Shown here piece by piece: positions 55,806 through 63,821 of a stretch of 64,000 bases of DNA. The position numbers were made by a program, and so were the translations under genes. The stretch comes from JBGNFV01 sp049645705 (GTDB taxonomy: Bacteria > Bacteroidota > Bacteroidia > Cytophagales > Cyclobacteriaceae), in contig JBARUK010000088.1 of the NCBI GenBank assembly GCA_049645705.1, positions 25,433-89,432 of the forward strand, in the 5' to 3' direction. How positions within the stretch are numbered: position 1 is the first letter of the stretch; each line of letters starts with the position of its first letter. The notes beneath the pieces are model-generated. The model made no database searches. It saw only the letters and a program-made list of their open reading frames with translations, and had not been told where the DNA came from.

Positions 55806-56016
55806 TGATATAACTGAAAATGTTCCTTATTTTATAACTACCAGAGCACCAGCGATAATTATCATGCTGCACTTGCTTACTAGCTGTAAAAGCAGCTATA
55901 GTGTGGCCAATAAAAAAACTAAAGACGAGGAAAATTACTGGCGGCACTGCTATGTATTTAGCAAACGACAGCCCACTGCCTTCCTTATCAGTAACCTTTA
56001 CAAGAGAATCCAACAT
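55792..56016 (-). CDS. Doubtful small membrane protein
   Basis: A 74-residue frame from ATG 56016 (a TTG at 56025 is also open). It has one hydrophobic segment (YIAVPPVIFLVFSFFIGHTIAAF) and no family match that I know. The stop codon lies in the loop of the terminator at 55785-55805, which fits a real transcript end, but equal-length frames exist on the other strand. Confidence 0.3.
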   Translation of the reverse strand: MLDSLVKVTDKEGSGLSFAKYIAVPPVIFLVFSFFIGHTIAAFTASKQVQHDNYRWCSGSYKIRNIFSYIRHCA

Positions 56017-56174
56017 TACAGCCAATAATCTTCTGAGAAATTCAGTATACTCTGCTGCCTTGGCTTCTCTTATAAGTATTTTTCATGCTTATTATAGTTA
56101 TTTATCAAGGTTCAAAGGTACTAAATTAAGAAAATATTCTCTTTCTGCCTAGCTCCCCATGACAAATACACAGG

Positions 56175-56783
56175 TTATTTGGTCACCAACCACGTGTTCA
56201 TGGTCCTCATACCTTCTACTACTACAGTCTTATAGGGCTCTGCATATCGCAGGGAGTGCTCAGCCATCATTTCATTTTTCAGCCGGGCCGTTAGCAGAAA
56301 CCTTACGCTACCGTCGGGCAGTTGGTATTTTCCATTACCTACGGCAACAGCGTCCTTCATATCGGTACTGTCGGTCATGCGAATGAGCATTTTGCCGCCT
56401 GGCTGCAACACGCGCACCAGCTCGCCGAACATCCTGCGGAAGTCTTCTTCGTTTTCAGAAAAATGCAATACGGCTATGCAGAGTACTGTATGGAAGGTAC
56501 TATCCTCGTAAGGCAGGCTTTTGAGATCTGCCTGTGCAAACCTTTCTGCCGGGTAGCCTGGCGCTAAGCTATTGAGTTGAAACCTGAGCATTCGCAGCGC
56601 ATCGGCATTGGTATCTGCTCCATAGCACTGGTAGCCATTTTTGAGTAGATAGACCAGGTTACGCCCCTCGCCGCACCCGGCATCGAGCAGCTTACCTTCC
56701 TTTGGTACATAATCTTTGAGTATGGCGTCCAGTACATAGAGGTCTATGTTCCCCAGTTCCTGGTTCAGTTCCTTGATTGTCAT
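56175..56783 (-). CDS. Class I SAM methyltransferase
   Basis: A 202-residue methyltransferase of the type 11 group: LLDAGCGEGRNL (motif I, residues 32-43), YGADTNADALRM, and FHTVLCIAVLHF. Substrate unknown. Start overlaps the patatin-like gene stop (ATGA), so the two are cotranslated. Confidence 0.88.
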   Translation of the reverse strand: MTIKELNQELGNIDLYVLDAILKDYVPKEGKLLDAGCGEGRNLVYLLKNGYQCYGADTNADALRMLRFQLNSLAPGYPAERFAQADLKSLPYEDSTFHTVLCIAVLHFSENEEDFRRMFGELVRVLQPGGKMLIRMTDSTDMKDAVAVGNGKYQLPDGSVRFLLTARLKNEMMAEHSLRYAEPYKTVVVEGMRTMNTWLVTK

Positions 56784-57718
56784 TTGTCCTGGTTTTCCAG
56801 ATATGTCGCAATAGCCTTCTCAGCCACACACCTGCCTTCTTCTATCATTTCCTTTGCCCGGTAAAACTCGTAAGTCGTGCAGGCCTGCCTGCTGAAGTTT
56901 ATCAGCATATCCGGTTTACTCAGCTCCATCTGCAGGGAGCTGATCCGGTCCTGCATCAGATCGATGGAGCGGGTGACAACTTCAAAAAAGCTAAGTTTTG
57001 GGATACTTGGGGATTTTTGCGAAGAAGACGGGAGCAGGCTACGCCACTTTTTCAGAAAGGCATTCAATCTCTTGTCATCAAAGGAGAGCATACTACTGCT
57101 GCCGGACACCATGGGTGTCTCGGGTACAGCGGCGGCCTCTTTTTCCTGCAGGCTCATACGGGTGTAAGGCATAATGGCATTTACATTAGCCACTACCAGT
57201 ATATCGTTTGCCTGCCTCTCTACGTGGGCTATAGGTACAGGGTTGAGTATACCACCGTCTACCAGTTCTTTTCCGTCTGTAAAAACGGGCGTGAGTACAG
57301 TAGGTATGGCTATGCTGGCCCGCAGGGCGTGATGCAGGCTGCCATGGTCAAATGCTACCTCTTCCTGCTTTTGCAGGTCTGCTGCCACGGCGGTAAATTT
57401 TACAGGAAGCTCCTCTATGGGGCAGTCTGGGAGAATTTTGCTGAACTCACGAAAAACCCGGTCGCCCCTGATAAATCCCTTAAGCGATACGGTAAAATCG
57501 ACAAGTTTGAACACTTCTCTCTTGTCCAGCGCCAGCATCCACTCTTTGAACTCGGGAAACTTGCCGGCTGCATAGGCGCCCCCGACTATGGCTCCCATGG
57601 AGGTACCGGACACACTCACTATCTCAAAACCGTGCTCTTCCAATGCCTCTATCACTCCTATATGAGCCAGTCCCCTGGCCCCGCCACTGCTCAGTACTAA
57701 TGATACTTTGTGCCCCAT
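56780..57718 (-). CDS. Patatin-like phospholipase
   Basis: Ser-Asp lipid acyl hydrolase of the RssA type. ATG 57718 (MGHKVSLVLSSGG) is preferred over one 36 bases upstream; 312 residues. Oxyanion motif SGGARG (10-15), nucleophile elbow GTSMG with S40, and catalytic Asp in VDGGILNPVP. Cytoplasmic, no signal peptide. Pairs with the methyltransferase downstream. Confidence 0.9.
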   Translation of the reverse strand: MGHKVSLVLSSGGARGLAHIGVIEALEEHGFEIVSVSGTSMGAIVGGAYAAGKFPEFKEWMLALDKREVFKLVDFTVSLKGFIRGDRVFREFSKILPDCPIEELPVKFTAVAADLQKQEEVAFDHGSLHHALRASIAIPTVLTPVFTDGKELVDGGILNPVPIAHVERQANDILVVANVNAIMPYTRMSLQEKEAAAVPETPMVSGSSSMLSFDDKRLNAFLKKWRSLLPSSSQKSPSIPKLSFFEVVTRSIDLMQDRISSLQMELSKPDMLINFSRQACTTYEFYRAKEMIEEGRCVAEKAIATYLENQDK

Positions 57719-57779
57719 ATCACGAAAAGTAAGGGATAAACTAAACGTTTCCAATTCGTATTATTTAGGATGGGACTGC

Positions 57780-57787
57780 TATTTTTG
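57780..57787 (+). promoter_or_regulatory. -7 element TATTTTTG before the VOC gene
   Basis: Exact TAnnTTTG match 17 bases upstream of the ATG. No good -33 box is seen. Confidence 0.35.
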
Positions 57788-57804
57788 TTAAAAACCGACC
57801 CATC

Positions 57805-58224
57805 ATGCAAATACCATTTCACCTGGCTTTTCCTGTAAAGGACCTGGAGGCCACAGAAGACTTCTATAAAAACCTTATCGGATGCCGGATAGGCAGAAGA
57901 AGCGACCGCTGGATAGACTTTGATTTTTTTGGTCACCAGATCACCGCCCACCTGAAGCCGGAAGAGCTGAAAAACGCCCTGACTAATGAAGTGGATGGGG
58001 ACAGTGTGCCGGTGAGGCACTTCGGGGCGGTACTTCCGTGGGAGGACTGGCACAGGCTGGCCGATCGTATGAAGGAGGTAGAGACAGAATTTGTGATACA
58101 GCCTCATACCCGATTTCAGGGTGAGCCGGGAGAGCAGGCTACTATGTTCTTTATGGACCCGAGCGGCAATGCCCTTGAGTTTAAATCCTTTAAAGACCCA
58201 TCGAAACTGTTTGCCACTACATGA
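57805..58224 (+). CDS. VOC-superfamily (glyoxalase/dioxygenase-like) protein
   Basis: A 139-residue metal-dependent enzyme fold. PFHLAFPVKDLEATEDFYKNLIGC starts the first beta-alpha-beta unit with metal ligand H6, and the second ends in DPSGNALEFKSF with a Glu ligand. Reaction unknown. Its stop overlaps the start of the PLP enzyme gene (ATGA). Confidence 0.87.
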   Translation: MQIPFHLAFPVKDLEATEDFYKNLIGCRIGRRSDRWIDFDFFGHQITAHLKPEELKNALTNEVDGDSVPVRHFGAVLPWEDWHRLADRMKEVETEFVIQPHTRFQGEPGEQATMFFMDPSGNALEFKSFKDPSKLFATT

Positions 58225-59189
58225 CACCCGACCTGCACGAAACTATATCGCCTGACGTGATCAGGGAGGCCCATCAGCGTATAAGCCCGTATATTCATCG
58301 TACCCCGGTCATGACCAGCCAGGCTATAGACCGGATGGCGGGAGCTGAAGTATTTTTCAAATGCGAGAATTTTCAGAAGATAGGGGCCTTTAAGGCAAGA
58401 GGTGCGGCTAATGCTGTGCTGCAACTAACGGATGAAGAGTGTAGCCGTGGCGTAGCTACGCACAGCTCTGGCAACCATGCCCAGGCGATAGCTTATGCCG
58501 CAGGGCTCAGGGGTGCCCGTGCGTACATAGTAATGCCGGAAAATGCCCCGGCTGTAAAGCGTAAAGCTGTAGAAGGATATGGCGCAGAGGTAATCCCCTG
58601 CACGCCAACGCTGCAGGCCAGGGAAGACACGGTGCAGGAGGTGATAGACAGGACGGGTGCCATCTTCATTCACCCGTTTAATAACGACCACGTAATAGCC
58701 GGGCAGGCTACGTGCGCGCTGGAACTGCTGGACCAGGCGGAAGGCCTGGACCGGATGATGACTCCGGTAGGAGGAGGGGGCTTGCTGGGTGGTACTGCTC
58801 TTACGGCTCACTATTTTGGTAAAAACTGCAAAGTGACGGCGGGTGAGCCTGCCGGTGCTGACGATGCCTACCGCAGCTTTGAGGCGGGGCGCCTCATACC
58901 TATGGAAGGCCCCGACACTATTGCGGATGGTCTGCTCACCTCCTTAGGGGATAAGACGTTTCCTATCATTCACCAGTACGTGGAAGAGATCATTACGGTA
59001 GATGATGATGAGATCATACAGGCCATGAGGATTATCTACGAACGCCTGAAGATAGTGATAGAGCCAAGCTGTGCGGTGCCGCTGGCGGCGCTACTACAGC
59101 AAAAGGATAAATACAAAGGGCAGAAGATCGGGATCATACTTACCGGTGGTAATGTAGACCTGGACCGCCTGCCCTTCTCTAAGGCTTAG
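58221..59189 (+). CDS. Threonine/serine dehydratase or serine racemase-like PLP enzyme
   Basis: A 322-residue fold-type II PLP enzyme. The Schiff-base lysine is K58 in GAFKARGA; SSGNHAQA and VGGGGLLGG bind substrate and phosphate; DNDE-like acidic residues near 215 (EPAGADDAYRS) suggest the divalent cation site of eukaryotic-type serine racemases. It either deaminates L-Thr/L-Ser or racemises serine. No ACT regulatory domain, so it is not the biosynthetic IlvA. Confidence 0.87.
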   Translation: MTPDLHETISPDVIREAHQRISPYIHRTPVMTSQAIDRMAGAEVFFKCENFQKIGAFKARGAANAVLQLTDEECSRGVATHSSGNHAQAIAYAAGLRGARAYIVMPENAPAVKRKAVEGYGAEVIPCTPTLQAREDTVQEVIDRTGAIFIHPFNNDHVIAGQATCALELLDQAEGLDRMMTPVGGGGLLGGTALTAHYFGKNCKVTAGEPAGADDAYRSFEAGRLIPMEGPDTIADGLLTSLGDKTFPIIHQYVEEIITVDDDEIIQAMRIIYERLKIVIEPSCAVPLAALLQQKDKYKGQKIGIILTGGNVDLDRLPFSKA

Positions 59190-59202
59190 ATCTTGAGCCG
59201 GG

Positions 59203-60120
59203 TTAGTTCATTGTACGCTTGGCGCCATCGGGTTTTATGATGAGCATACGCACGGGTGTGGGGCCGGTATTGATTATGTACTCCCGGGTGGTTTCCAGCC
59301 ATTTCATCTGGCCGCGTTCGTTAGATACATTTCTGCGGCTCTGCTCGGGGGAACCGTAGTTGTATGTATGGGAGGTAATGTAGAAGAGTGCCCTCGGTGC
59401 CGTCTCCTTACGCTTAAGGGTGTCACCGGTGGGTATGTATATTTCTTCCAGGGTAAAGCCACCGGCCGTACCCAGATTTTTATACATGGTCACCTTATTT
59501 CCGGAGGCTTCCTGCATTCCATCATGATCATCCATGTCACCATCGGTCTGGCTGGTGGCAGAATCTGCCATTTTAGCTTCCCCGTCATCTACATCAGCGC
59601 CCATGCTCCGGTCGGCCGATGAGTTCATAGCTCCGTTATTTTTACTTATTACCAGGTAGTTGGCTTCCATACCCGTATCATTTTCTCTGAAGTCAGAAGC
59701 GGTATACATCTTACCGGAGCTCCATTTCATAGACATGGTGGTATCCTGCCCTGTCTGGGCAGCGTAGTTTGGCGCAGTGTAGTCTTTCATGTTTTCGCGC
59801 ACGGAGTCGGTTTGGGTGGTATCGCCCGCATACATCTCTTCTATACTCATGGCATGATACAGGACATAGTCACGGGTGCCAAGGTCAGGTAGTTCCTCAC
59901 CGGGTAGCAGCCTTATGGTCATGACGTTCACGTAGTCATTTTCAAACAGTACACGGGCATTTTCAGGCATTATCATGGCCTGTTCCTCGGTCTGTCCGTC
60001 ATCGTCGTCACCATCGTTATCATCATCATCACAGGAAGGCAATGCACAGATGAATACTGCACAAATGAAAAAGTGTAAGAATGACCTTCCGGCAGGCGCA
60101 AATCGATTAATCATACTCAT
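59203..60120 (-). CDS. Acidic surface lipoprotein, hypothetical
   Basis: A 305-residue lipoprotein: signal peptide with C30 followed by a run of Asp (CDDDDNDGDDDD), a strong surface-export type signal in Bacteroidota. Two beta-rich units (about 55-90, ENDYVNVMTIRLLPGEE, and about 225-300, ending TPVRMLIIKPDG) look like cupin-type halves, separated by a Met/Asp/Ser-rich stretch (MADSATSQTDGDMDDHDGM). Function unknown. Confidence 0.7.
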   Translation of the reverse strand: MSMINRFAPAGRSFLHFFICAVFICALPSCDDDDNDGDDDDGQTEEQAMIMPENARVLFENDYVNVMTIRLLPGEELPDLGTRDYVLYHAMSIEEMYAGDTTQTDSVRENMKDYTAPNYAAQTGQDTTMSMKWSSGKMYTASDFRENDTGMEANYLVISKNNGAMNSSADRSMGADVDDGEAKMADSATSQTDGDMDDHDGMQEASGNKVTMYKNLGTAGGFTLEEIYIPTGDTLKRKETAPRALFYITSHTYNYGSPEQSRRNVSNERGQMKWLETTREYIINTGPTPVRMLIIKPDGAKRTMN

Positions 60121-60263
60121 AAAAATAAAAGTTCGTGGGTTGGTAGCAGATTGCTAATTCATTCACTGCCAATAACAAATCCGGGATTATCATTGTTAAA
60201 GATTTAATTCTGATCAAAAGGATCAATTTTTTGTAATAAGTACCAAACAAACTTTTTAGACAT

Positions 60264-61091
60264 ATGGCATCAATAAGTCACGCTGCCCCTGACGATAAAT
60301 GGATCGAGAAATTTGCCCGGTTCGGATACGTCGCCAAAGGTGCGGTATATGTACTGATAGGCGGATTTACTGCCGCTGCAGCATTTGGCTCAGGAGGCCA
60401 GAAGGCAGGCAAAGCGACTGTTCTGAAGACGATAGAAAATATTCCCGGTGGCACGGTGATACTGGCGATACTGGCACTTGGCCTACTGGGCTATGCCGTA
60501 TGGCGTTTTACTCAGGCGATAAAAGATACTGAGAATGACGGAACAGACGGAAAAGGCATGATCAAGCGTATTGGTTATGTTATAAGTGGGCTGATGTACG
60601 GGTTTTTAGCCTATTATGCCATTAAACTTATCACCCAGGCAGGTAGCTCAGGTGGTGGCTCCAGGGAAACGCTGACAGCTAAACTTCTGGCTCAGCCTAT
60701 GGGCCAGTGGCTGGTGGGCTTGGTAGCTCTCGGTTTTATCATCAAAGGTGTCAGGCAGATATACAAAGCCTATACCGGTAAGTTTAAGGAAAAAGTACAG
60801 CAATCATCTATCAGCGCGGATAAGAAGCGCATGTTTACCAAATGGGGACGTTTCGGGTTCTATAGCCGTGGTGTAATTCTGCTGATAGTGGGTTATATGT
60901 TTATCAAAGCTGCTATACAGTCTAATCCTAGCCAGGCTGGCGGTACGCAGGAAGCATTTGGCTGGATACAAGAGCAATCTTACGGACCATATCTTATGGG
61001 CATCATTGCCATAGGTCTTATAGGATTTGGCGTATGGTCATTTATACAGGCCAGGTATCGTACCATGGACGGTATCAACTGGAGATCTTAA
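60264..61091 (+). CDS. DUF1206 membrane protein
   Basis: A 275-residue inner membrane protein made of three repeats, each with two helices and starting with an ARFGYVAKGAVYVLIG-type sequence (residues about 18, 98 and 193: RFGYVAKG, RIGYVISG, RFGFYSRG). This three-fold repeat is diagnostic of DUF1206. Function unknown. Terminator follows at 61118. Confidence 0.9.
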   Translation: MASISHAAPDDKWIEKFARFGYVAKGAVYVLIGGFTAAAAFGSGGQKAGKATVLKTIENIPGGTVILAILALGLLGYAVWRFTQAIKDTENDGTDGKGMIKRIGYVISGLMYGFLAYYAIKLITQAGSSGGGSRETLTAKLLAQPMGQWLVGLVALGFIIKGVRQIYKAYTGKFKEKVQQSSISADKKRMFTKWGRFGFYSRGVILLIVGYMFIKAAIQSNPSQAGGTQEAFGWIQEQSYGPYLMGIIAIGLIGFGVWSFIQARYRTMDGINWRS

Positions 61092-61117
61092 CAGAAAATC
61101 AGGATAGGAAAGATACT

Positions 61118-61148
61118 AAGGTGGCCCGTATATGGGTCACCTTTTTTT
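61118..61148 (+). terminator. Terminator of the DUF1206 gene
   Basis: 10-bp stem with one G-T pair (61118-61127 with 61134-61143), then TTTTTAT. Confidence 0.8.
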
Positions 61149-61205
61149 ATGCCCTGACCAGCCAGCAAAAGCCTATTATGAAAATATCCGGATACGGAGA
61201 GCAGC

Positions 61206-62081
61206 TTAAAAGTTAAGAGATATGGTGGCTTTGTTGTGTTCCGGGCAGGTAAAGGACAGTGTGCCCTGGTGCAGAGCCATAATGTAATGACCTGCTACGG
61301 AGAGGGACTCCAGGGTAGACTTTCTTTCTGATGCCCGGGTGAGGGTTTTGGTATCGTTAAGTAAAGTAAACATGGCAGGCTTGAGCAGGCACTTCATACT
61401 GGTAAGCTCTATGCTGACCCGCTCATGACTCTCAGTAATGCTGACAGAGACCCGGCCATCGGGGAATGTAATCTGCGAAAGATGAAATAAGAGGCCCCTG
61501 ATAACTATACTTAATAATACGGCATCAGCTGAAACGGAGGGGCTGTTATCATTTTTCAGAAAATACACCCGGCGGCCTTCGGGAGAAGTGCTGATGTAGC
61601 TATATGCCTCTTCTATTATTTCCCATAAGACGATACCTACCGGCTGGAAACTAAGTTTTACATCGAGCGTATGCATCCAGTCTATAGTGGCTGCCAGCTT
61701 TTGCTTATACAAACCTAGCTGCTCACTGAGCTTCCGTATTACCGGCTGGTCGGCAGCGCCTGTTTTAGACAACAAATGTACGGGGGCCTGTATCAGTTGC
61801 CTGAGGGAGTACATCTGAAGGTGAAATATAAGGTCTTCTATTGCTTCCATGCCCAGGTAAACATCCATAGAGGACATGGCTGCTACTTTATAATTATACC
61901 TGTGCCTGATCTGCATACGGGACGTGGCTATCTCTTTGACGATTTCGCCTATGAGAGGATGCTGCCTTTGGCCATCCAGTACTTTACGTATGTAGCTTAC
62001 ATTGAAGCCGGTGATATAGGCTATCTCCCTGACGTCTCCATGTCCTACCAGATAGTCTTTAAAATCTATATGCCCGGTCAT
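61206..62081 (-). CDS. Helix-turn-helix protein with degenerate HATPase-like domain
   Basis: ATG 62081 (MTGHIDFKDYL) is preferred over an upstream start that would put the operator-like repeat inside the coding region; 291 residues. Residues about 15-50 (REIAYITGFNVSYIRKVLDG) look like an XRE-type helix-turn-helix. A helical middle (about 60-155, including LGLYKQKLAATIDWMHTL) resembles a dimerisation helix pair. The rest has the order of a histidine-kinase ATPase domain, but the N box Asn and glycine boxes are not recognisable. No signal peptide or membrane helix. Paralogous over its C-terminal half to the product of 62337-62936. Confidence 0.6.
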   Translation of the reverse strand: MTGHIDFKDYLVGHGDVREIAYITGFNVSYIRKVLDGQRQHPLIGEIVKEIATSRMQIRHRYNYKVAAMSSMDVYLGMEAIEDLIFHLQMYSLRQLIQAPVHLLSKTGAADQPVIRKLSEQLGLYKQKLAATIDWMHTLDVKLSFQPVGIVLWEIIEEAYSYISTSPEGRRVYFLKNDNSPSVSADAVLLSIVIRGLLFHLSQITFPDGRVSVSITESHERVSIELTSMKCLLKPAMFTLLNDTKTLTRASERKSTLESLSVAGHYIMALHQGTLSFTCPEHNKATISLNF

Positions 62082-62141
62082 ATTATTAGTGGATTTGATA
62101 AAATTTACTTTGAAGCTTAAGTATACTAAAAAGAGATAATA

Positions 62142-62170
62142 TCGTGAAATATATTTAATATTATTCACGA
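62142..62170. promoter_or_regulatory. Operator-like inverted repeat, site 1
   Basis: TCGTGAA (62142-62148), 15 bases, TTCACGA (62164-62170); the arms extend to 9 bp (TATCGTGAA/TTCACGATA, 62140-62172). About 61 bases upstream of the ATG at 62081. Half-sites are 20 bp apart centre to centre, two helical turns, as expected for a dimeric regulator. Same pattern as 63015-63043. Confidence 0.65.
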
Positions 62171-62233
62171 TAAATACGCAATGGTGGTGTTATAGATATT
62201 AATGTAAATTATAATAAGCTTGTAAGGCACAAA

Positions 62234-62262
62234 AGAACCCCGTCCAAAATGGACGGGGTTCT
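62234..62262 (-). terminator. Terminator of the 62337-62936 gene
   Basis: Perfect 12-bp stem AGAACCCCGTCC/GGACGGGGTTCT with a five-base loop and TTTT on the minus strand, about 75 bases after the stop. It separates the two related genes. Confidence 0.8.
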
Positions 62263-62336
62263 ATTCAACCAGTTGTGGAGGTATGACTAACCACATCATA
62301 CACTCCCACCTATGAAAAAGAAAGACTAACTATGGG

Positions 62337-62936
62337 TCAGCAGTCAGGTAAAACTAACTTTATGCTGACAATACCTGTATCTGAATCATCTATATGCAAA
62401 TACCCCATGGTCCTGGTATGCAAAAAATCTTGTATATGGGCAATATCAGTAGCGTCTACCATTACGCTCAGCGCCGTGTCCGGCATAAGACTCCCGGCCT
62501 GCAGGTAGGTGTCTCTGCCGCCAAACACCACCTCGGCCCGCCCGCGGTATACCTGGTTTGATATCCGGATGCGGCCTTCCTTTAGCGTGTGCCGGTACAG
62601 GTACAGGGCTATAAGCCGTATAAAGGCCCCCAGCAGCCTGCGGTCATGGTACATGAGGGTTTTGGTAGATATACCTACCTCTACCGAGGGCCCCTGATAG
62701 TAAGACAGGTACGGGCACATAGCCAGTGACTCGGCTATAGCAGCCGTAAGCAGGTAGGGTACCCTACACCTGGGCCAGGCCTGCAGGTGCCTGTGCTCCA
62801 GGCTGTGCAGTATGGCCTGGTCGCTCACTGCCACCAGGCTGTAAAGATACCGGGTCTGTATGCCCGGCAGGGCACTGCTATGGCCAGGCGGTACCTGGTA
62901 CCCTGCAGAAAAAGCAATAGACGAATTACCAAACAT
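62337..62936 (-). CDS. Degenerate HATPase-like protein, paralogue
   Basis: A 199-residue protein I cannot name. Its residues about 40-197 parallel the C-terminal half of the 61206-62081 product: a short helix before a strand-helix-strand core, LLGAFIRLIALYLYRHTLKEGRIRIS against LLSIVIRGLLFHLSQITFPDGRVSVS, and a final IVSIKLVL-type strand against ATISLNF. It lacks the helix-turn-helix. Catalytic N and G boxes of true kinases are not visible. Base composition is richer in GC than most of the window. Confidence 0.5.
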   Translation of the reverse strand: MFGNSSIAFSAGYQVPPGHSSALPGIQTRYLYSLVAVSDQAILHSLEHRHLQAWPRCRVPYLLTAAIAESLAMCPYLSYYQGPSVEVGISTKTLMYHDRRLLGAFIRLIALYLYRHTLKEGRIRISNQVYRGRAEVVFGGRDTYLQAGSLMPDTALSVMVDATDIAHIQDFLHTRTMGYLHIDDSDTGIVSIKLVLPDC

Positions 62937-63014
62937 AGCTGTATAATTACTTGGTAGAAGGCGGTAACAAGCTCATACTCGCTGCCGGTCTTATAACATC
63001 AAATAAAAAGGATG

Positions 63015-63043
63015 TTGTGAATAACTGAAAGATTTATTCACGA
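63015..63043. promoter_or_regulatory. Operator-like inverted repeat, site 2
   Basis: TTGTGAA (63015-63021), 15 bases, TTCACGA (63037-63043); inner bases extend to GTGAATAA/TTATTCAC (8 bp). It lies 79 bases upstream of the 62337-62936 gene and 132 bases upstream of the divergent XRE gene. Half-site, spacer length and distance to the start resemble site 1. Confidence 0.65.
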
Positions 63044-63175
63044 TTTATGCCGTATTTTTATTCAACTAATTGCCACATGAATTTTTAGTAGCTGATTAGG
63101 CGACAAACACATGGCGTTAGATGTATAAAAGGAAGAATTAGTGGTATATTTACCTGAGACACGGAAATAAGCAGA

Positions 63176-63625
63176 ATGCAGGAGCAGGACTATCTGACAA
63201 CAAACATGAAATGGCTGCGGGCACACCGGCAGCTAAACCAAAAAGAGGTGGCCGCACACATAGGCGTGAGCACCGCCGCCTATAATAACTATGAGCAGGG
63301 CAAGCGCCAGCTACCCCCGGAGGTACTGGAGCGCCTGGCGGGCCTGTACGCCTGCAATGCCTACGACCTGCGCCACACAGACCTTAGCGCCCTGCCTGCA
63401 GACACGGCCGGTACGGTAGTACCCGTGCGCAGGCATAGCGAACTGACAGATATGGATAAGGATGACCTGGTAGCCTATAACCTGGCCATGCAGCAGGAGG
63501 TACTGCGCATACGGCAGCAACTGGCCCGCTGCATGCAGTGGATAGATAATGTGGAGCAGACGATAGGCGACATAAGAAAGGGTACCGGCAGCTACGGGGC
63601 CGCACCGGGCACAAGCGAAGAATGA
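63176..63625 (+). CDS. XRE-family transcriptional regulator
   Basis: A 149-residue DNA-binding protein. Residues about 10-62 are a Cro/CI-type helix-turn-helix (LRAHRQLNQKEVAAHIGVSTAAYNNYEQGKR...LERLAGLY). The C-terminal half (about 92-135, DLVAYNLAMQQEVLRIRQQLARCMQWIDNVEQTI) forms an amphipathic helix likely to oligomerise. Divergent from the HATPase-like gene, with the repeat at 63015-63043 between them, so it is one candidate for the protein binding that site. Coding sequence is visibly GC-richer than neighbours. Confidence 0.85.
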   Translation: MQEQDYLTTNMKWLRAHRQLNQKEVAAHIGVSTAAYNNYEQGKRQLPPEVLERLAGLYACNAYDLRHTDLSALPADTAGTVVPVRRHSELTDMDKDDLVAYNLAMQQEVLRIRQQLARCMQWIDNVEQTIGDIRKGTGSYGAAPGTSEE

Positions 63626-63821
63626 CCTGAGCGTGCGACAGGCTTAATGGCACTTACAGGCCGTAGCACCCGGGGCCATAGCCCCCTGCTACTGCGGGTG
63701 CCCGTTGGGCGACTCGCCGTGGCCGGGGCGGAGGTCGGTAAGGTCGGGGCCGTTTTCCAGCAGGGTAATGTATTAGGCGCCGCAGCACTACCTATTTTAT
63801 AAAGGCCAGCGATGGAGGCAG
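63626..63821. other. GC-rich spacer
   Basis: GC-rich between the XRE gene and the partial gene at the edge. A minus-strand frame reading LLENGPDLTDLRPGHGESPN has no start codon and is interrupted upstream, so it may be a gene fragment. No terminator recognised. Confidence 0.3.

Larger units (their letters stand above)
55703..56174. other. Low-coding interval
   Basis: AT-rich. Apart from the terminator at 55785-55805 and the weak frame 55792-56016, nothing is recognised. Overlapping frames on the plus strand have no family features. Confidence 0.4.

Noticed and set aside
55783..56152. Plus-strand frames of 81-83 residues
   Set aside because: No family features, overlapping one another and the minus-strand terminator.
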